The notes under the pieces are model-generated. The model had not been told where the DNA came from. It ran no database searches and saw nothing but the letters and a program-made list of their open reading frames with translations. A stretch of 64,000 bases of DNA, from assembly GCA_900468535.1 (NCBI GenBank), contig UBTY01000051.1:25329-89328 (forward strand). The letters run 5' to 3'. The position numbers were made by a program, and so were the translations under genes. Within the stretch, counting starts at the first letter, position 1. Each line of letters starts with the position of its first letter. Shown here one piece after another: positions 35,453-44,599 of this stretch. Source of the DNA: Hyphomicrobiales bacterium (GTDB lineage Bacteria > Pseudomonadota > Alphaproteobacteria > Rhizobiales > Rhizobiaceae).

Positions 35453-35722
35453 TTACATCGCTCTCCGTGGCGAAGACCCTTGTCGTTTAACTGCGTTAAC
35501 GGAAGTTTCTGGCAGGGTGTCAAAAGGTGACTCAAGCGCTTTGATCAACTGGTCAAGAAAAGCTTCATTGCTCCTGGTTTGAACGAGTTCGACCGCAGCG
35601 GTGATTGCGCGGCGACCCTCCGAGCTGTCGATGTCGTGGTGATTAAGTTGGCACCATTCGCGCACACTAGAGGTGACGGTTTCGATTTCCTCGTCGGAAA
35701 GGGAAATGAGGGACATTAACAT
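35453..35722 (-). CDS. Small hypothetical protein
   Basis: 89 residues from ATG 35722 with GGAGGA eight bases upstream, which decides against the longer frame to 35965. Helical content: LSDEEIETVTSSVREWCQLN, IDSSEGRRAITAAVELVQTR, then a helix to about 65 and a basic tail. It looks like short rhizobial proteins of unknown function carrying a C-x(4,6)-IDS-x-EGR pattern (memory, not verified). Confidence 0.6.
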   Translation of the reverse strand: MLMSLISLSDEEIETVTSSVREWCQLNHHDIDSSEGRRAITAAVELVQTRSNEAFLDQLIKALESPFDTLPETSVNAVKRQGSSPRRAM

Positions 35723-36601
35723 CCAGATGCTCCTCCGTTCGATCGGCAAGAGCGAATAGCAACTCCCAAGCGGCGCCCACCGGGCATTCCTGACGCCGAT
35801 GGTCATTACTGTACGCTCATTCCCTAGAAGGGATACCAATAATTGGTTCTGTTCGTTACCGTACAATTGGCGAGCTGAGCTTTGCCAATCGTCATCTTCG
35901 AACATGCTGCTTGAATACGCACAAAATGGTCCATCGCTTGAAGAAAAGCGTCCGGTGTGCTGCACGTAACTCCGTTATCAAAGACAGCGCTACCATCATG
36001 AATGCTTTGAAACTGGGTCGGGTGCACGTGTACGCTTGTTCGGGCGCATGCAGAAAAGGTCGCATTTCGGAAGCCGAGCCGCCGATGCCCACATCTCGAG
36101 ATCACCCTGCATCTGCGGGGTAAATAACTCCCGATGGCCGCGAACTTATGGCGCATTCCACCATGCCGCTGTGTTCATCGGAATTGGTTCGTTACGACTT
36201 GGCGTGTGTTGTCTTGGTTTATGCCCGACGCTTGCGTCGCAGGATCTGAGGGGAACAATTGCATGTCGGCTTGGTTCACATCGGACGGATACAAATCAAG
36301 GACAAAGAAAATGCGCCGACGATTGCTCGAAAAACGAACTGCAGAGAAGGTCGCTCGCAACCTTGCAACACATGCCAAGCCAAACAGCCTTCGTGGCGCT
36401 CAGGTGCTTCCCCCTCATCGGGTTGACTTGACTTTGGCGCCCGGCACGCTCGATCAAATCCGTACTCGGCCGAAGGCGGGACGCGATCACTGATTGTTTC
36501 CGATGGCGGGCGGGCATGTCAGCTTTGCGCCTGACGAGCTCTCCAGATGCTGAGAGCAAAAAAGACGCGGGGGGCAACACACCATCCCGATGATATCTGT
36601 A
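35723..36601. other. Long stretch without a confident gene
   Basis: About 880 bases. Open frames of 60-130 codons occur on both strands but lack ribosome sites, domains or promoter motifs. It may contain older gene remnants that I cannot identify. Confidence 0.4.
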
Positions 36602-37262
36602 TCAGCGATCCCAAAAGCTCGCCCTCAAACTATTACTTAAGAAGCCCATCGCTCCGAATTCATCCCAGCCACTCAGTGCGGACGCACTGTCCTCGACAAT
36701 ACCTTGAGTGGATTTGGACTTCTTCTGCTTCTTCAAGGAGCGGGTTAGCTTCGCTTGGAATGCGGCGCGACTTCGGTTTTTTTCTTTGGCTACCGCGTCG
36801 TCTTCCCGCCAATGGTCCACCGCATTCCGGTCAAGCAGGTCCTCGACAACACGAGGGTCGAAGACGTGGAACGTGATTTTTCTTACCCGCCCTTGCAGCC
36901 TTACAGTTCGCGTACCTGCACTCGGGAGACGGCCATCTTCGAGCCAGCGCTTTCTTTCGGAAGCTGTAATCGTCAGGATGTCTTCGATCTCTCGGGGATG
37001 ATTGGGAGGTTGGCAATGTCATCGAGTTCCGTGGAAACAGCAAGTGACGTTGAGCGGAACGCCGTCTTTGAGGCCTCCGGCAAGAGCGCTTGCCCTGATG
37101 TCTAGTGATTTCCTGAAAGGCGGCGCCAGGCGGGCGCGGACTTCCTGCAAGATACCTTTCACCCTGACGGCCGATCCAAGGGTGGCAGCCGGTGCGAGCT
37201 TCAACTCTCTGATTAGCTCCGGGATCGTTGCTGTCGTTCTCTTTTTTGTGTTTGTTTGCCAT
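36602..37262 (-). pseudogene. Unrecognised gene broken by a frameshift and a TGA
   Basis: From ATG 37262 (MANKHKK) one base too many in an A run (about 37240) shifts the frame. The next frame reads RTTATIPELIRELKLAPAAT and on to TGA at 37021-37019, then continues without a stop for 139 codons to 36602. The downstream part is protein-like well before any start codon (DILTITASERKRWLEDGRLP; KITFHVFDPRVVEDLLDRNA; a Lys/Arg-rich stretch). Together about 215 residues, basic at the C-terminus. Family unknown. TGA could come from TGG or CGA. Confidence 0.6.
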
Positions 37263-37403
37263 GCTGCATCAGATGGGATCGAGGCGATGGAGCGTCAATA
37301 ACGCGAGCGGAATTCACCTTGGTTTCCAATCCTGGCACCAGCGCCGACGTAAGGCTATTTGGAGCGGCAGGGCCCGACATAGTTGTCGGGCCTACCTGAC
37401 TAT

Positions 37404-37700
37404 TCAGTCGTGATGCTCAGGCATCTGTTTCAACTCGTCCTTCGTCCAACTGGTGATGGCATGAACGTCGCCGTCTTCATCGCGCATGAAATCGAGCTCG
37501 GACATCGGAAGTGCGACTGGTTTCGCGCCAATGCCAAGGAAACCGCCGACATCAATGACGGCTGAACTACTGGCCCCCGCGCTATGGATATGGTCGACCT
37601 TCCCAACCTTGTGGTCATCTGCGCCATAGATCGTCGCGCCCTCCAGAATTGCCGGCGTGAGTTCCGATGGTGAAAGACGGACGTGATTGGTGTGATCCAT
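37404..37700 (-). CDS. PRC-barrel domain protein
   Basis: 98 residues from ATG 37700 after AGGAGGAG. PRC-barrel pattern: EGATIYGADDHKVGKVDHIH, SSAVIDVGGFLGIGAKPVAL, then a DEDGDVHAITSWTKDEL tail. These small barrels occur alone among alphaproteobacterial stress genes; role unknown. A GGAAC at 37751-37755 has a poor -10 (GTAT after 16 bases). Its ribosome site sits in a hairpin like that of the DUF883-like gene. Confidence 0.85.
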   Translation of the reverse strand: MDHTNHVRLSPSELTPAILEGATIYGADDHKVGKVDHIHSAGASSSAVIDVGGFLGIGAKPVALPMSELDFMRDEDGDVHAITSWTKDELKQMPEHHD

Positions 37701-37705
37701 TTTTT

Positions 37706-37725
37706 CTCCTCCTATGTTGGAGGAG
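37706..37725 (-). promoter_or_regulatory. Hairpin enclosing the ribosome site
   Basis: Minus strand CTCCTCC, loop AACATA, GGAGGAG: a seven-pair perfect stem hiding the Shine-Dalgarno sequence of the PRC-barrel gene. Stem and loop nearly match those at 34331-34352. Confidence 0.55.
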
Positions 37726-38054
37726 GGATAATACCAAGGTGGCCTAGAAGGTTCCGCAGCTCGCCCGCAGCGGGGAGCTTTTGACTGTCTCTCGGGCCGA
37801 GCGAGACGTGCAACGATTGCCACTTCACACCTCAGCGCTTCACCAGACTAAAGCTAAGTGTCGAAGAACGGGACGGCCGGACCAACACAACGGGTCGTGC
37901 GGTCCCTTTGACGATCATAACTCCGCCGAAGCGCCTATGATATCAGCGCCCCCGCCGAACACGCCAAACTGGGCGATTTCGAATGGTTCGGCCTAGTGCG
38001 CGCTTGGCGCCGGCTCTCCCGCAAAATATCATCGAGCACCATCGGGGTGTTATC
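37726..38054. other. Intergenic, nothing recognised
   Basis: About 330 bases with no supported gene. Contains the weak GGAAC site upstream of the PRC-barrel gene. Confidence 0.4.
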
Positions 38055-38318
38055 TCATTGTTGATTGAAGCCAGGCGTTATGATGGGAGAGGCGTCACCT
38101 GCCATCTTGCCGTCAATATTCTCGGAACTAACGCTAAGCCGACTTCTGAGATACGTGGAGACGTCGCCTCCGCAGGCGTCGTCCAATTCGACGGCCGAGT
38201 AGCCGGCAGCCTCTGCTTTTGCTCGAATAATCTCAGCCTCCTGTTCGATGGCGACGACGTCATCGGGGTTCAAATCGTCATTTGCATTCTGGTCGAGCCA
38301 GTCGCTGATATTCTTCAT
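38055..38318 (-). CDS. Small hypothetical protein
   Basis: 88 residues from ATG 38318 (AAGGAG about ten bases upstream). Acidic and helical (MKNISDWLDQNANDDLNPDD; EAEIIRAKAEAAGYSAVELD), ending in a flexible tail. It has some resemblance to short DUF768-type rhizobial proteins, but I cannot assign it. Confidence 0.6.
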   Translation of the reverse strand: MKNISDWLDQNANDDLNPDDVVAIEQEAEIIRAKAEAAGYSAVELDDACGGDVSTYLRSRLSVSSENIDGKMAGDASPIITPGFNQQ

Positions 38319-38644
38319 GACATACAAACTCCTTGATGGGCCCGGAAAGGCGTCTATCTCAAGAACGTCCAACGGCAGGAAGAGTTGCGCTCGTTGCCTT
38401 GCTCGATCCTGGCCAGTTGCGTTGTGGGATGGCGGCAGGCAATGCGCTCAATTGTCCCAAACACCGGTTGTAGACCCAACTGCGATACAAAGGCGGTCGC
38501 GATCGTCTCCGCTTGCTATTCTGCCTGTCCGGTTTCGGCTGGAGGCAGTCAAGGAAAGGTAGTGACTGCCTTTCCGAACGGCATCATGTTTCACGCGTCG
38601 CCAGGCGAAATTCGATCATTCGCAATATTGAGAAGCGGGCCATC

Positions 38645-38830
38645 TCAAACTGTATCCAAGAGCTCCACGTCTACGCGATCCTGTGTGCGGTCGCGCGAGC
38701 CGAGGAGGCGATCCAGTTCGTGGCGATTGCTGCCAAAGCTGGTGATCAGCCTTTTCGCCTCGCTCAGATCTATCTGGTAGCTTTCATGGAGGGTGGAGGG
38801 CGTGTAATCTTGATCTGCCGAGGCTAACAT
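38645..38830 (-). CDS. Small hypothetical protein, stress promoter
   Basis: 61 residues from ATG 38830 with AAGGAG nine bases upstream. Charged, with the core YQIDLSEAKRLITSFGSNRH; not assigned to a family. An exact EcfG promoter 27 bases before the start is good evidence that this short frame is a real gene. Confidence 0.68.
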   Translation of the reverse strand: MLASADQDYTPSTLHESYQIDLSEAKRLITSFGSNRHELDRLLGSRDRTQDRVDVELLDTV

Positions 38831-38856
38831 TTTGAAATTGCTCCTTTCGAGGCGGA

Positions 38857-38882
38857 AACGGGTGAGGATTGTTGCGGGTTCC
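38857..38882 (-). promoter_or_regulatory. EcfG-type promoter, exact GGAAC-N17-CGTT
   Basis: Minus strand GGAAC (38882-38878) and CGTT (38860-38857). Confidence 0.78.
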
Positions 38883-39218
38883 CTCAACGCTTGTCACAAT
38901 GTGACATCGGGTGTGAAGTCTGTGGCCGTCGGGGAGAGCTTTGACGACGATCCAAATCGCCCTTGCGAGCATTGTAAGGTTTCGGTCAGGCGGCTGTGAC
39001 CCAGCTAGACGTTGCTGTCGCTTTCAACCCTTGCTAAAGCGGTGACCCCGCCCATAGCGCATCCATCGGAGGGGCCGACGATGCCAAGGGCCAGTGGGCG
39101 AGACGCCGTTATCGCAACGATTGCATCTCGCCAGCCGAGCCCAGAAAGACTTGATCCTTCGTTCCCGTGCGGGTGAGGATTGCCCTCCGCTGAAGATGTC
39201 AGGACGAACCAATCAAAT
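38883..39218. other. Intergenic, nothing recognised
   Basis: About 335 bases without a supported gene on either strand. Confidence 0.4.
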
Positions 39219-39578
39219 TTAGTGCTTTTTCAATGGGTCATGCCCCCAGTTCATCAGCGAATATCGCCAGGCTGAGTGTTCCTTATCCTTTTCGGGGCCG
39301 CCTTGAGCCAGATGCCGATGAACAAAGCCGACCACTTTGCGCATATGCGCATAGTCGTCGTCTGTGAGGTCGACTTTCCTTTTGTGCTTGATTTCGACAA
39401 TCCTGCGGGCGGAATAGTGGCCGATCGTTTCATCACCGCCACCCTCCGTTAAGCCATTCTCGCGGCTCTCCTTGGTATGAAGCCATTCATCAAGAGCTGC
39501 CGGTGGCATATTCACCGCTTCAGCGAAATCTTCCCACACCTTTGCGTGGTCCAAGTCCTTTGGTTTCGACGCCACCAT
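39219..39578 (-). CDS. DUF3140 family protein
   Basis: 119 residues from ATG 39578, preceded by GGAGG. DUF3140 features: LDEWLHTKESRENG, ETIGHYSARRIVEIKHKRK, LTDDDYAHMRKVVGFVHRHL and the ending WRYSLMNWGHDPLK. Possibly DNA-interacting, since some relatives are annotated so; function not established. It lies 52 bases after the DUF4142 gene on the same strand and may be cotranscribed from the EcfG-like promoter at 40197. Confidence 0.87.
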   Translation of the reverse strand: MVASKPKDLDHAKVWEDFAEAVNMPPAALDEWLHTKESRENGLTEGGGDETIGHYSARRIVEIKHKRKVDLTDDDYAHMRKVVGFVHRHLAQGGPEKDKEHSAWRYSLMNWGHDPLKKH

Positions 39579-39630
39579 AATTTCCTCCGATCGCATGATC
39601 TAGCGCAGCGCTGCACCGCTGTCTTTCCAA

Positions 39631-40161
39631 TTACTTGTTGAGATCCTTTGCCATCTCCAGATGATGCTCGAGCGCCGGACGCGTACTGGCCGCCCACGCC
39701 TTCAGGTCGGCGTTGTCACCTCCATCACCATAGCGTTTGAATAGGTCGACCGCCTCCTGATGAGCATTCTCCTGATCCGAATGGTACTGCTTAATGAAGT
39801 CGTCGCCTTTCAGCTCTCTCAGCTTGTTGATCATGTCTTGCTGCGACGATGTCATGGTCGAGGGGATCCCGGCTTTCACCTTGCCACTGGAAACCAAGCT
39901 CTTCAGCTCGCGACTCGTCTTTTCATGATCGGCAAGCATCTGTTGAGCAAACGCCTTTGTGGCAGCGTCCGATCGTTCCAAGGCAAGTTTGCTGGATTCG
40001 ATTTCGAAAATGTCGCTGGTCGCAGCCTCTGCGACGAAGTCTTCTGTTTTCGGCGCCACGCCAAGGACCGAATTCACACCGGTCTTTTCGGCAGCTGATT
40101 GCGCAAATGCGGGGGAGGTGAGTAGCAGGGCGAGGCCAGTAAGTGCGATTGTCGTTTTCAT
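39631..40161 (-). CDS. DUF4142 secreted helical protein
   Basis: 176 residues from ATG 40161 (GGAG upstream), signal peptide cut near SPAFA-Q. The mature part is a ferritin-like four-helix bundle of DUF4142 (FVAEAATSDIFEIESSKLAL; FAQQMLADHEKTSRELKSLV; QENAHQEAVDLFKRYGD). Periplasmic; function unknown, often stress-induced. It has an EcfG-like promoter. Confidence 0.88.
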   Translation of the reverse strand: MKTTIALTGLALLLTSPAFAQSAAEKTGVNSVLGVAPKTEDFVAEAATSDIFEIESSKLALERSDAATKAFAQQMLADHEKTSRELKSLVSSGKVKAGIPSTMTSSQQDMINKLRELKGDDFIKQYHSDQENAHQEAVDLFKRYGDGGDNADLKAWAASTRPALEHHLEMAKDLNK

Positions 40162-40196
40162 GGACGTCAACTCCGTGTGATCTGTAGCGTGGCCCG

Positions 40197-40221
40197 AACT
40201 TTCTCAGTTCGGTTATGTTCC
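40197..40221 (-). promoter_or_regulatory. EcfG-type promoter, GGAAC-N16-AGTT
   Basis: Minus strand GGAAC (40221-40217) and AGTT (40200-40197), 36 bases before the DUF4142 gene. Confidence 0.55.
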
Positions 40222-40697
40222 GTGCACCTGCGCGGATAACGCATGTATTGGTCTATCCTCGGGTGGAGCCAACCTCTTTGCAGAGCACCTTCCGGATCAA
40301 TCCCGGCCCAATTCTGTGGCGCAAGCTGTTCATCCACTGGCCATTATCGCGTCGCCTTGCGTCGCTCGGCGAGCCGTCCTGGGGGCGGTACGAGGACAGG
40401 GTTCGACCGCAAGCTTGTCGTGCGGCTGCAATGATCGACTCCAGATCTCCGGGCGAGATCGGGCTCATCCGCGAGCACACTATCTTCCAGGCGACTCTCC
40501 TCGGCCAAAACGTAAAGGTGTACTGCTTCACCTGCAAGCGGACGAAACCCCGGAAATCCAGGCCTTGAGCTTAGTAAAGCCGACGGCACAAGGTATTGCG
40601 CTGCCTTTGTGTCAAGCGATTGACTACCTGGAATTTGTCTAAGTAGCCCGATCCGGGGCTGGCGTGTCGACGAAGGATTCCGCCGGAACCGGAAACG
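40222..40697. other. Stretch without a confident gene
   Basis: About 475 bases; overlapping short frames in several phases, none supported. Confidence 0.4.
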
Positions 40698-42833
40698 TTA
40701 AGTGTGCTGCCTCTTTGCATTGATGCCTTTGGCAGGTTCGGCTGCCACCATCTCATCGATTTTGGCGGCCAGGGCTTCAACAGTGAAAGGCTTGCTGATC
40801 ATTGCCATGTTCGTTCCAAGGAAGCTCGCCTTGATGGCGGCGTTTTCCGCGTAGCCGGTAACAAACAGGATCGGTAGATCCGGTCGATATTGGCGCGCGA
40901 CGTCAGCCAGCTGTCGACCATTCATGCCGGGGAGTCCGACGTCCGAAATCATTAGATCGATCGAATGCTCGCCGGAAAGAATGGGAATTGCAGTGTCGGC
41001 TTGAGAAGCCTCCAGGGTGCAGTAGGACAGGTCCGCAAGCAGATCGCAGACAAGGAGGCGAACGGCGTCATCATCTTCGACGACCAGCACGGTCTGGCCC
41101 CGTCCTTCCGGAACGGCTTTGGTCTCAAGATGGTCATCCCTGGCGGCTTCTTCCTCGGCGGCGGGAAGGAAAAGCTCAATGGTCGTCCCTTCGTCGGGGA
41201 CGCTGTGAATTTTAGCGCCACCGCCAGATTGTTGGGCAAAACCGTAAATCATTGAAAGGCCGAGACCGGTGCCTTGGCCAATCGGCTTTGTCGTGAAGAA
41301 TGGTTCGAAGACCTTGTCAAGGATCTCAGCGGGCATTCCGACTCCGGTGTCGCTCACGCCAATGACAACATATGATCCAGGTCTCAGCCCGGTCAGGCCG
41401 TCGTCGCTTGGGCCAACCTGGCGACGAGAACCGGTTATTGTGAGCTGTCCGCCGTCGGGCATTGCGTCGCGCGCATTGATGGCAAGGTTTAGAAGTGCGC
41501 TTTCAAGCTGGTTGACATCGGCGATCACGCTCCCGGTTTCCGCATCCACCAGGATCTCAACACTGATCGTCTCGGGTAGTGTACGCTCCAGAAGATCCTT
41601 CGTAGCGTTGAGCTGCGAGGCAACGTCTACTGATCGCGCATCAAGCGTCTGGCGTCGCGAAAATGCAAGAAGGCGCGCGATCAGGGCTGCAGCTCGGTTG
41701 GCCGAGTCCGTCGCCGCGTCCATGAAACGGTTCACGTCATCAAGTCTACCGCCCTCGATGCGTCGTTTCGCAATGTTGATGCCACCGATGATCCCTGTCA
41801 GCATGTTGTTGAAGTCATGCGCGATGCCACCTGTGAGCTGGCCGACGGCTTCCATCTTCTGAGCCTGTCGCAAGGCATCCTCGGCGCGACTGCGTGCCGA
41901 CATTTCGTTTTCCAGCTCAGCGGTCCGCTGCGCCACTCGCTCTTCGAGCGTGCGATTGAGCTCGTCCAATGCTTCGCGTTCTGCCCTCAGCGCAACCTCC
42001 GAAGCCGCGAGCGCCTCTTCTGTCCTTTTGCGTTCGCTGATGTCGATAACGGTTCCGATGAAACGAATGGCGGCGCCCTTGGCAAAGATGGCTCCGCCCT
42101 TTGCGGCGATCCACCGCTCCACGCCATCCTCGATGCCGATTGTCCGAAATTCGATATCGTAGTTGCCGCGTCCCCCTGGTTCCAAAGCCTTCTGGACCGC
42201 ATCGTCGGCTCGTTGGCGATCATCGGGATGTATTCCTGCTATAAAGCTGTCCGCGTAGTTGACCTCGATCTCCGATTGAATTCCGAACATTGATCTGCAG
42301 CGTCTGTCCCAGCTAAGCTTGCCGGTTGCGGGATCAAAATCCCAGGTGCCGATGCCGGCAGCGCTCGTCGCAAGACGCAGCCTGGTTTCACTGTCATCCA
42401 ACTCCTTGAGCCGGTCGCGCAACTGAAATTGCTTTTGCCGCAAACGCATCGCCGATGCGACGGCGCTGATGAGAGAGGCTCTCCCGAGCGGTCTCTCCAG
42501 GACGACGCTGTTGCTCGACAGATCGAACAACATCAGCTGGGACAGTCGCGCGTTTGGTGCCCGACTGGATCGCTGTGCGGCCAAGAGTACAAAGGGCACA
42601 TCGGACCAGGACGGCTGGCGCTGGAGAGTTGCCTTCAAAGTCTCGACATCGCGGGACAGCGCTTCCTCAGTAAGAAGAATGGCGCCGATTTCCTCGCCGA
42701 TCGAGGACGCGACTTCCACCAGGTCCCGGCAGATGACCACGGTGAAGTTTTGGTCGCGAAGCAGCGATGCGACACTTTCCGCGTCGCGCCCGAACGGCGC
42801 ATTGACCAGAATGCGCTGTCCTTCAGGTCTCAC
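40698..42833 (-). CDS. Hybrid histidine kinase with receiver-like N-terminus
   Basis: 711 residues, cytoplasmic. Residues 5-130 look like a receiver that has lost its phosphoacceptor (ILLTEE where LLLD is expected). Then a PAS domain (about 150-270), a coiled coil (about 270-325), HisKA with H339 in GGIAHDFNNM, an ATPase domain (N-box LLNLAINARDAMPDGG; GVGMP; FFTTKPIGQGTGLGLSMIYG) and a C-terminal receiver (VLVVEDDDAV; phosphoacceptor in LMISDVGLPGMNG). GTG start; it overlaps the end of the KaiC-like gene by 11 bases, so the two are coupled. Confidence 0.94.
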   Translation of the reverse strand: MRPEGQRILVNAPFGRDAESVASLLRDQNFTVVICRDLVEVASSIGEEIGAILLTEEALSRDVETLKATLQRQPSWSDVPFVLLAAQRSSRAPNARLSQLMLFDLSSNSVVLERPLGRASLISAVASAMRLRQKQFQLRDRLKELDDSETRLRLATSAAGIGTWDFDPATGKLSWDRRCRSMFGIQSEIEVNYADSFIAGIHPDDRQRADDAVQKALEPGGRGNYDIEFRTIGIEDGVERWIAAKGGAIFAKGAAIRFIGTVIDISERKRTEEALAASEVALRAEREALDELNRTLEERVAQRTAELENEMSARSRAEDALRQAQKMEAVGQLTGGIAHDFNNMLTGIIGGINIAKRRIEGGRLDDVNRFMDAATDSANRAAALIARLLAFSRRQTLDARSVDVASQLNATKDLLERTLPETISVEILVDAETGSVIADVNQLESALLNLAINARDAMPDGGQLTITGSRRQVGPSDDGLTGLRPGSYVVIGVSDTGVGMPAEILDKVFEPFFTTKPIGQGTGLGLSMIYGFAQQSGGGAKIHSVPDEGTTIELFLPAAEEEAARDDHLETKAVPEGRGQTVLVVEDDDAVRLLVCDLLADLSYCTLEASQADTAIPILSGEHSIDLMISDVGLPGMNGRQLADVARQYRPDLPILFVTGYAENAAIKASFLGTNMAMISKPFTVEALAAKIDEMVAAEPAKGINAKRQHT

Positions 42834-44313
42834 TGTTTCGGTCTTCCATCAGTGGGTCTCTGGCGCCCATATACTCAGGCGTGCCGGTCAAAATGCCACG
42901 GAATTGAGAGAGTGGTTCTCCGATCCTGACCCCGCCGCTGTCGATCCGCAGCTCGCGAATTGTATCTTCATGGACCCCGCCACGGTTCTTGAGGACGGAG
43001 ATTGCCTTGCGGACCCTGCCTTCCGCCTCAAAGAACCGCAACAGAACGACACTATCGGCGACGTAAGAAATGCTGAGGTTTGTTGCCATGGTTCCCACGA
43101 GGCCATTTTGCGGGTTGATAAGGAAAGTAACAACGCCCCGTTGGCTTAGATACGACAGAAGCTCATGCATTTGCAGGACAAGGTGCTGTTCTTGAGGCAT
43201 CGCCGCCATGTAGCCATTGAGGCTGTCGATCACGATCATTTTGACGCCCCGGCGCTCCACTTCGTGGCGCACCCGCGTCGCGAACTCGCCAGGTGAAATC
43301 TCCGCGGGGTCGATCTGTTCTACCAGAAGGTTGCCGTTGGCAATATGAGGAACCAGATCGAGATTGAAGGCTCTGGATCGTGTGAGCAAAGTGCCGATGC
43401 GTTCGTCGAACTCGTACACTGTGCAGGGCTCGCCGCGCTCGCAGGCGGCAAAAAGATACTGAAGCGCGATCGTCGTCTTGCCGCTGCCCGCTGGCCCGGT
43501 CAGCAACGTACTGGTTCCCCGCAGTGGACCGCCGCCTAGAAGGTTATCCAGTTCGGCAATTCCGCTTGCGGTCGTATCGCCTGCGAATTCCGAATGATGG
43601 GACGCCGCGATCAAACGGGGATATATCTGAAGCCCGCCGGTCCTGATGGTGAAATCGTGGTAGCCTGCGGTAAAATCGACTCCGCGAAGCTTCTGCACCT
43701 GCATGCGACGCCGCGCCGCTCCGAAGTCCAGGGTCATGCGCTCGAGTGTGATGACACCGTGGCAAAGGCTGTGAAGATGCGCATCTCTTCCGTCCTGATT
43801 GCCCGTCATGTCGTCAACGAGAATGACGGTCGTGTCGCGTCCGGAGAAGAACTGTTTGAGAGCAAGAACCTGTCGGCGGTATCGCAATGGATCCTGTGCG
43901 AGGAGGCGCATTTCCGAGAGGCTGTCGAAGACCACGCGCTTCGGTTTGACCCTTTCGACCTCCTCCTGAATCAGGCGTGTGGTCTCGCCGAGCTCCATTT
44001 CCCAAGGATGGAGGATCGACTGATCGCGGCCATTACCGAACACCTCTGCGGCGGAGCTGAATTCGAAGACGTCGAACTCGCTGCTATCCCAGCCATGGGA
44101 TGCGGCAACGGCTGCAAGCTCTTCCGACGTTTCGGACAAGGTGATGTAGAGGGCTCTTTCTCCACGCCGCACGCCTTCGCGCAAGAATTGCAGTGCAAGC
44201 GTGGTTTTGCCTGATCCCGGTGCGCCTTCCAGCAGGTAAAGGCGCCGGGATGGAAGCCCTCCTTTGAGGATCACGTCCAATCCGTCGTTACCGGTCGATA
44301 TAGTCGTAGACAA
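42823..44313 (-). CDS. KaiC-like double RecA/AAA ATPase
   Basis: 496 residues from the TTG at 44313, which has only a weak upstream GGGG; the frame is open further upstream but does not look like KaiC. Two tandem KaiC domains: Walker A GAPGSGKTT (about 30) with RVVFDSLSEMR as Walker B, and GPAGSGKTT (about 273) with MIVIDSLNGYMAA. Catalytic glutamates follow the first Walker A (LSETSEEL). In cyanobacteria KaiC times the cell with KaiA and KaiB; neither is here. Translational overlap with a hybrid kinase implies that the ATPase and kinase work together. Confidence 0.9.
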   Translation of the reverse strand: MSTTISTGNDGLDVILKGGLPSRRLYLLEGAPGSGKTTLALQFLREGVRRGERALYITLSETSEELAAVAASHGWDSSEFDVFEFSSAAEVFGNGRDQSILHPWEMELGETTRLIQEEVERVKPKRVVFDSLSEMRLLAQDPLRYRRQVLALKQFFSGRDTTVILVDDMTGNQDGRDAHLHSLCHGVITLERMTLDFGAARRRMQVQKLRGVDFTAGYHDFTIRTGGLQIYPRLIAASHHSEFAGDTTASGIAELDNLLGGGPLRGTSTLLTGPAGSGKTTIALQYLFAACERGEPCTVYEFDERIGTLLTRSRAFNLDLVPHIANGNLLVEQIDPAEISPGEFATRVRHEVERRGVKMIVIDSLNGYMAAMPQEQHLVLQMHELLSYLSQRGVVTFLINPQNGLVGTMATNLSISYVADSVVLLRFFEAEGRVRKAISVLKNRGGVHEDTIRELRIDSGGVRIGEPLSQFRGILTGTPEYMGARDPLMEDRNSET

Positions 44314-44599
44314 AGGTTTGACCCCGAATACTTGTCGTAAATTTCCGTCGAATGCTCTGACATATGAGGTTTGTAGTCGAAGGCAAGATGGTTGCCATGA
44401 TTTTGAAGACGCAGGGTTTAGGCGTTTTTGAGATGGCCATAGCCGTGATTTTATGCGCCGACTGGCCACGTTGCCGCAGCGCTCGACGGCCCCTCCTTCA
44501 AGGTAAGCCAAAACCGGAGGACAAAGATGCCGGGCACAATTTACTTCTCTTGCGCTGACGCTAGATACCGCCTGAAAACAACGGGCTGTACCCTTAAAA
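44314..44599. other. Divergent promoter region
   Basis: About 285 bases between the KaiC-like gene and the 1023-residue kinase, which point away from each other. No EcfG motif, no other gene seen. Confidence 0.45.

Noticed and set aside
37019..37021. TGA read as selenocysteine
   Set aside because: No SECIS-like hairpin directly downstream, no known selenoprotein family, and the same gene also has a frameshift.
37731..37755. Possible EcfG promoter for the PRC-barrel gene
   Set aside because: GGAAC is present but the -10 element reads GTAT; too weak to list as a promoter.
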